Shown one piece after another: positions 58,490 through 64,000 of a stretch of 64,000 nt of DNA. Source of the DNA: Amborella trichopoda. Lineage: Eukaryota > Streptophyta > Magnoliopsida > Amborellales > Amborellaceae. Location: contig NW_006499913.1 in assembly GCF_000471905.2 (NCBI RefSeq), forward strand, positions 3,548,726 to 3,612,725, read 5' to 3'. How positions within the stretch are numbered: the stretch's first letter is position 1; each line of letters begins with the position of its first letter. The position numbers and the translations under genes were made by a program. The notes beneath the pieces were generated by a model. That model ran no database searches. It was given only the letters and a program-made list of their open reading frames with translations, and had not been told where the DNA came from.

Positions 58490-58959
58490 GACTTATGTTT
58501 GAGAATTATTGTGAAGTTGGAGTATTTTCAAAATTAACAAATGCATATTGTTTGGTGGGAATTGGAGGGTCAGAAAACTTTTACAGGTTGGCTTTTTAGA
58601 ACCATACAGTAGTCAGATTAAAATGGAGAACTTATGGACCATATTGAGATTCAAACATACCGTATAATATGAAATTCACATACTTACTGCTTTACTTGAG
58701 TTTTATGCTGATGGTGGTCATGGAATATGCTAATTGTTGGGCCACCTGTTGCAGCACATTTGAAGTAGAATTAGCCGATGTCATTCCTGTGGTTAAAACA
58801 TCCATTTCAGGCACAAGAATGATAGGACGGCTTTGTGTGGGGAAGTTAGTCATGTCATATGTCTAAAAAGGTGGCCATGAATTTTTGTTTCACATGTTGG
58901 GATATGACAAGTCTTAACAAGAAGGGGGCTTCTCTTGCCACACAACACCACTGATCAAG
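58490..58959 (+). pseudogene. EIF6: Partial, intron-containing copy of translation initiation factor 6
   Basis: eIF6 binds the 60S ribosomal subunit and keeps it from joining 40S too early. Three exon pieces are clear: 58490-58586 ([27 protein letters not shown]), 58755-58840 (FEVELADVIPVVKTSI, GRLCV) and about 58915-58959 (KKG then a PHTTTDQ-like stretch). The first intron has GT-AG borders and phases fit, so this is not a processed copy. The usual MATR start exon was not found. The donor after GRLCVG reads GG instead of GT, the next acceptor is unclear, and the third piece has one extra G in its run of G that breaks the frame. Later exons (residues beyond about 80 of some 245) are absent from the window; LTR debris begins within 300 bp. 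An active gene with assembly errors and a very long intron cannot be excluded. Confidence 0.75.
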
Positions 58960-59171
58960 GTAAGCTTGAGCTATCATTTTTCTTTCTGCTTGTTTTTCTC
59001 TTATGTATTATTGAAATCACCTTATATTTTGAATGATACTTTAGGTGAAGTGTGAACCCATGAATTCTTTGAAAACCCTTACTATTTCTGATACTTTGTT
59101 GTTTTAATTTCATTTTTCTCAATATATGGTGCTTTTCCCTTTAGAACATATTTAGCTGGTGTTAATATGTG

Positions 59172-59172
59172 G

Positions 59173-59200
<28 letters not shown>
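59172..59200. repeat. (CT)n then (AC)n microsatellite
   Basis: A CT run followed by 'acacacac', between the eIF6 fragment and the LTR cluster. Confidence 0.9.
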
Positions 59201-59203
<3 letters not shown>

Positions 59204-59370
59204 CACACATGCACGCATGCAGAGCGGCATGCAATTTCCGATGCAGCCGTGGTACAATGGCTGCAACAATAGAATTACTTCATCTAAGCTAGGCAATAAC
59301 GGTAAAACTATTGTCATCATGATAATCATAGTCCTTGATTAGGGTAATCACAAGCCTTGGTCTTCCCTAT

Positions 59371-60815
59371 TGATGCATATAAAAATTAAGAAAAAATTCA
59401 AAATTATTATTTTATTAATTAATTTTATTTAGGAATTAGTTAGGATAGAAAGTTTTCAATTTTTAAGATTGACAAAGAGTATTATTTGTTTATTTGATAA
59501 GGCTCATGGGTGAGGTCAGTGATGGTTGATGTAACTTAAAATGGGAAAGTTATGCTTTTATGGACTTAGAAGAAGAGATTTGAATAATAATTGAGAGATT
59601 TAAGGGATTTAGATTTGGAGGGGAAATAGGAAGATAGACGTGAGAGAGGAAATATGGAGAAAGAGATTTATGTGGAAGTTAGAGAGAGATAAGGGAAAGA
59701 TGGTGCGTGACTTTTAGAGAGAATTTATTTTTTTGTGGATTATTTATTTATTTATTATTTATTCTAAGTGTATTTAAAAGGGGAGATGTCCCTTCTTTGG
59801 AGAAGATAATTTGTGGTTAAGTAAAAAGTTGATTTTGTGGAAAGATCTTTAAGGTGGATTATTTTGCAGACCCTGAAAAAGAGTATATTCTCTCACCTGT
59901 TGTTATTATATTTTATTTTAATTATTTTTTCCCTCCATATTCCTTGCATCAGTTGGTATGAGAGTAAAGCTAATCATGTTATGGATGATCGAAAATTTGA
60001 TCAAAGTCATGTAGGATGTTCAAACCTAATTTTTGTGAAATGAATTAACGGCGACAAAGTTTCGAGAATACTATTATTCGAGAAGAGGGTGATCGCAACC
60101 ACATCGATCTTGCGCCAGTAGTCCTATGACAAACCCAAAGTGTTGATCCCGATCATAGCGAAGAAATTTACAGGCAAGATCCACGTCTTATGGAGCATAT
60201 ACATGATCTTGGTATTCAGCTTGATTTCTCAAGTTTTACGAGGAACTTAAAAATAAAAAGAAATCACGATTGAGCCCGAGATCTCAGTGTCCTATTTCGA
60301 AATAAGCACGAAGTATTTGATGAATCGGTTTATTGAATAAAAAATATCAAATCGGTTTATTGAAGAAAAAGTATCGAGGCATTTGGTGAGACTATATCTC
60401 CAATTAATTGAGTGGCCTTTGAAGCATGTAAGCTCGAGGTCGAGCATCTCCCAACCTCAAGAGAATGATGTAGCTAAAAATTAGAAAAAATTCAAAATTA
60501 TAATTTTATTATTTTTTGAGTTATTTTTATTTAAGAATTGGTTAGGATAGGAAGTTTCCAATTTTTAGGGTTGACAATGGTATTCTTTGTTTACTTGATA
60601 AGGCTCATGGGTGAGGGTTAACGCGTGGCTTAAAATGTGAAAGTTCTATTTTCATGGTTTAGGAGATTTAGCTAGAGATCTATGGGGTCTCACATTGGGA
60701 GAAGAGATTTGAATAAGAATTGAGAGATTTAAGGGATTTAGATTTGGAAAGAAAATAAAGAGATAGATGTAAGAGAAGTAGGGAGAAAGAGATTTACGTG
60801 GAATTCTCATCGTCT
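59371..60815 (+). mobile_element. Gypsy-type fossil: LTR, short interior, second LTR
   Basis: A complete-looking LTR (59371-59951, begins 'tgatgcatataaaaat', ends 'ccttgcatca') is followed by a primer-site-like 'ttggtatgagag' and about 510 bp of interior. A second LTR begins at 60466 ('tgatgtagctaaaaattag') and runs to about 60815, where it meets an inverted LTR. The LTR tips and the last ~100 bp resemble those of the element at 47818, so the two families are related. Broken; no coding domain recognised. Confidence 0.75.
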
Positions 60816-61385
60816 AGAAGGGAATCCACCCCAAAAGATCTTTTCACATGATCAACTTTTTACCTAACCACCAATTTTCTTTTCCAAAGAAGGGACATAT
60901 TTATTTATTTATTTATTTATTCTTTCATCTCTTTCTAAAAATCACATTCCACCTTACCCGTATCTCTCTCTAACTTCCACATAAATATCTTTATTCTTAT
61001 TCAAATCTCGATATTTATTCTTATTCAAATCTCTTCTCCCTATGTGAGGCCCCATAAATCTCTAACTAAATCTCCTAAGTCCATGAAAATAGAATTTTTT
61101 CATTTTAAATCAATTTAATCCTCACCCATGAGCTTTATCAAGTAAACAAGAAATATCCATTGTCAATCATAAAAATCGGAAACTTCTTATCATAACTAAT
61201 TTCTATATAAAAATAATTAAAAAAATAATAAAATTATAATTTTGAATTTTTTTTTCTAATTTTTATCTGCATTATTCTTCTAAGGTTGGGAGAATCTCGA
61301 ACTTACATATTTTAGAAGGCCAATCAAATAATTGGTGATGCAGTCCCACCATGCGCCTCGGTACTTTACACAAAATTTACAAACA
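60815..61385 (-). mobile_element. Inverted LTR and interior edge of the same family
   Basis: 60815-61274 is the LTR in reverse ('gggaatccaccccaaaagat' ... 'ctaatttttatctgcatta'). 61275-61385 matches, also in reverse, the interior just before the second LTR above ('ggttgggagaatctcgaact'). So this is the 3' end of another copy on the - strand. Confidence 0.7.
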
Positions 61386-62261
61386 CCAAATACATAAAAT
61401 TTACACAAGCTCTCTGGCATTAAGACTTGAACTCTGTTCGGGAGTCACAGTCTAGTGCCAAGTTGACTCCCAGCGTCCCAAGCCGACTCTTCGGGTCCTT
61501 GAGAAGTTTGTAAACATTAAAAAAAGAAAAGAATATAAAGTAACCCACGAAGGAATCTATTTAAAGGTCCAGTTGAGTCGCTTGTGACATGCATGAGTCC
61601 CAAGTCGACTACTGAATTGTCAAGATGGTTTACAGTCATCGATGTGCTTGAACATAACTATTTTCGTGTCAACATACATACAATATGGAAGATGCCAGTA
61701 AAGTGACTCTCATCAAAATGGTATAGAATGCATCCAGTTAAGCACCAGTACAGTCTTGAAAACAACTAGAGTATAGCGTAACACGATGCAGCATCTAACC
61801 CACTTAAAAAGAAAATTGGAGGACCAAACAAACCTTGGCAATAAGGTCAAAAAATGTAGTCCTTTTTTTTCTGGATAAATTCAAAAGAGAGTCATTTATC
61901 ATGAAATGAGGGCAAACAAATTCTTTCATTTCTTTGATAGTTAAAATGGCCCCAATCGATGGTGGATTGGATATCTCCGTATCAAGGAAACTAAAACCTG
62001 TGCTCTCCTATTATATTTTTGATTGGTAGAACTAAATCTGGGCTCTATTGGGAGAACTTAGTGAAATATAAGAGCTCAAGAATGGTATTATTCAAATGAA
62101 CAAAGTCAAATGGTTGGACTGGTTTAGCTAACTTGTAAAGGGCCAAAAGTCAGGCTCTTGATTTGAGTGTCCATATTTTTCCTAATACTAGCTTCTCATG
62201 ACCCTTGTATGATATTGCTAGATAAATTCAACGGCACATTGTTTAGATGCAGGAGTATAAC
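61386..62261. other. Spacer between LTR copies, unassigned
   Basis: Less A+T-rich than its surroundings. Has repeated 'ccaagttgactccc', 'ccaagccgactcttc' and 'ccaagtcgactactg' words at 61457-61610. No exon or element recognised. Confidence 0.4.
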
Positions 62262-63136
62262 TGTTGCAGATAAAAATTAGAAAAAATTCAAAATTATAAT
62301 TTTATTATTTTTTGAGTTATTTTTATTTAGGAATTGGTTAGGATATGAAGTTTCCAATTTTTAGGGTTGACAATGGGTATTTCTTGTTTACTTGCTCATG
62401 GGCTCATGGGTAAGGTCGGTGAGGGTTAACGTGGCTTGAAATGAGAAAGTTCTACTTTCATGGACTTAAAAGATTTATGGGGCCTCACGTTGGGAGAAGA
62501 AGAGATTGAGAGGGAGAAGAAATTTGAATAAGAATTTAGAGATTTAGATTTGGAGAGGGAATAGGAGGGTAGGAGAAAGACATTTATGTGGAAGTTAGAG
62601 AGAGAGAGAGAGATAATGGAAAGGTGGTGCTTGACTTAGAGAAAGAGTTTATTTTTTGTGGGATTTTTTCATTTATTTGTTTTTTTCTTTCTTCTAAGTG
62701 TATTAAAAAGAGAGATGTCCCTTTTTTGGAGAAGAGAATTGGTGATTGAGTAAAAAGTTGATCTTGTGAAACTATTTTTTGGGGTGAATTCCCTTGCAGA
62801 CACTGAGATAGGGTATATTTTCTCACCCTTTATTAGTATTTTTATTTTAATTATTTCTTCCATCCATATACCATGCTTCAATTAGTATGAGAGCAAAGTT
62901 AATCCTACTATGAATGATCGCCTGGGACAAGTTTTAGAAATTTTACCAAAGTCATGGAGGATGTTCACACTGAATTTTGTGAAATGAATTAACGTTTACA
63001 ACGATTGGAGAATACAATTATTCGAGAAGAAGGTGATCCCAACCACATCAATCTTGCACCAGTAGTTCTACGATAAACCCAGGGTGCTGATCCCGATCGT
63101 AATGAAGAAATTTACAGACACGATCCACGTCTTATG
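62262..63136 (+). mobile_element. Another 5' LTR and interior start of the same family
   Basis: The LTR at 62262-62880 ('tgttgcagataaaaattag' to 'ccatgcttca') is followed by 'attagtatgagagcaaag' and interior matching 59960-60190 closely. The match stops at 63136, where Copia sequence begins, so the Copia element probably inserted here or joined by later rearrangement. Confidence 0.75.
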
Positions 63137-64000
63137 TGTTGGGTTCAGACGGTTTCATGCCGGTGTCTTCCATCTCTCTGACTAGTGCACGAAAGATGTG
63201 CACATGATTCACAAACTTAGTACCCTCTGCCATCTTTAACTCATTATATTTTTTCAGAGCCACAGCTGCGTCATGAGAGAGGGATCATCATACTCTCTTT
63301 CAAGTCTATCAAAGATTCCACTTGCTGTAGAAATTGACTCATACTCGGAAGCATACGAGTCAGTCATGGCACACAAAAGTATGTTCTTACATCTCCTGTT
63401 CCTCCTCTTCCAAGTGGCATACTCATCTTTGATTGCTTGAGATGAGTCGTCACTTGGACGATGAGGATGACCCTCATGGAGGGTCTCGTGCAAGTTTTCC
63501 TCATAAAGAACACATTGAATCTTTCTTCTCCAAGATGCATAATTGGTGCCATTGAACCTTTCGGTTTTTAGGATCTCAAAGATGAAGGTACGTGCATCCA
63601 TATCTTTTATTCTCAAACAAAAATTTAGACTCAATAAAAGAGAAAAGACTCCTAATAACCTTGCTCTGATACCAATAAAAGTGCGACCAATGTGATCTTT
63701 TACCAAAAATATATTATTAAATATACCCCTTTTGTTTTAGCAAAAGATCACTTACAACAAAATAACAATTCCTTATGCTTGAGAATATAAAGATGAAGTT
63801 GCAAAAATAAAAATGGAGAGTGTCGGAGATTACCTCAATCGGGCTTATTACACCCCACACCGAGTCACCACCATCAGATGGTGCGAGATCGACGATCCTC
63901 CTTTAATCTAAATCGGGAAAGTTAGTTTAGGTTAAGCACTTCAATGGAACCCTTATGCTCTCACAAGACCCTTAGGATCAACTCCCAAAATACGGCTCCA
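63137..64000 (-). mobile_element. Ty1/Copia fossil: gag start, primer site, 5' LTR edge
   Basis: On the - strand, gag at about 63609-63137 reads LKTERFNGTNYASWRRKIQC, then DEYATWKRRNRRCKNILLCA and FDRLEREYDD, the Copia gag domain. Upstream (63664-63680) is the reverse complement of the 'attggtatcagagcaag' primer site. 63685-64000 should then be the 5' LTR, cut by the window edge. Only the gag end is inside the window and it does not look whole. Confidence 0.8.

Overview
The window is nuclear DNA from a flowering plant. It has GT-AG spliced genes with plant-type leaders, an intron over 6 kb long, and very high A+T between genes. It is packed with small inverted-repeat transposons, LTR retrotransposons, LINE and SINE pieces and an endogenous plant pararetrovirus. 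The long introns and the caulimovirid fossil would fit an early-branching or woody angiosperm, but the sequence alone does not name the species. There are no bacterial genes, operons or CRISPR arrays. One assembly gap of 512 N lies at 32591-33102 inside a TAA microsatellite.

Two host genes look intact and converge tail to tail. On the + strand (4975-12662) is a 90-residue cytosolic acyl-CoA-binding protein. Its four coding exons join cleanly, and a 12-nt first coding exon is separated from the rest by a 6.6-kb intron filled with mobile elements. On the - strand (18916-13921) is a five-exon gene for a predicted 568-residue conserved plant coiled-coil protein of unknown function. Its first exon carries an internal duplication with an exact 100-codon offset. 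Each gene has a TATA-like box at a sensible distance. A third host-derived locus, 58490-58959, is an intron-containing fragment of translation factor eIF6 that looks decayed. I saw no functional link between the three.

The rest is repeat territory. From 1 to 4.8 kb, in the introns, and from 19 to 32 kb, MITE families dominate. I use local names: MITE-A (at least 14 copies, with a variant A'), B, C, D, E, F and G, plus an 863-bp element with Mutator-like long terminal inverted repeats at 23535-24397. A 156-bp tandem array sits at 28862-29487. At 32.4-37.3 kb a broken caulimovirid (movement protein, coat protein and protease parts) lies between two trinucleotide microsatellites. From 38 to 47 kb there are LINE, SINE, Copia and Harbinger-like scraps. 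At 47818-51747 a broken Ty3/Gypsy element with a chromodomain and both LTRs sits inside a GA-rich array that carries palindromes. From 59.3 to 63.1 kb lies a nest of related LTRs, including two joined in opposite orientation, and the window ends in a - strand Copia element.

No new defence, metabolic or toxin-like system is visible. The observations most worth a second look are the pararetrovirus between microsatellites, the repeat-bearing coiled-coil gene, the large MITE-A family with a datable nested insertion, the palindromic GA array split by a retroelement, and the eIF6 fragment.
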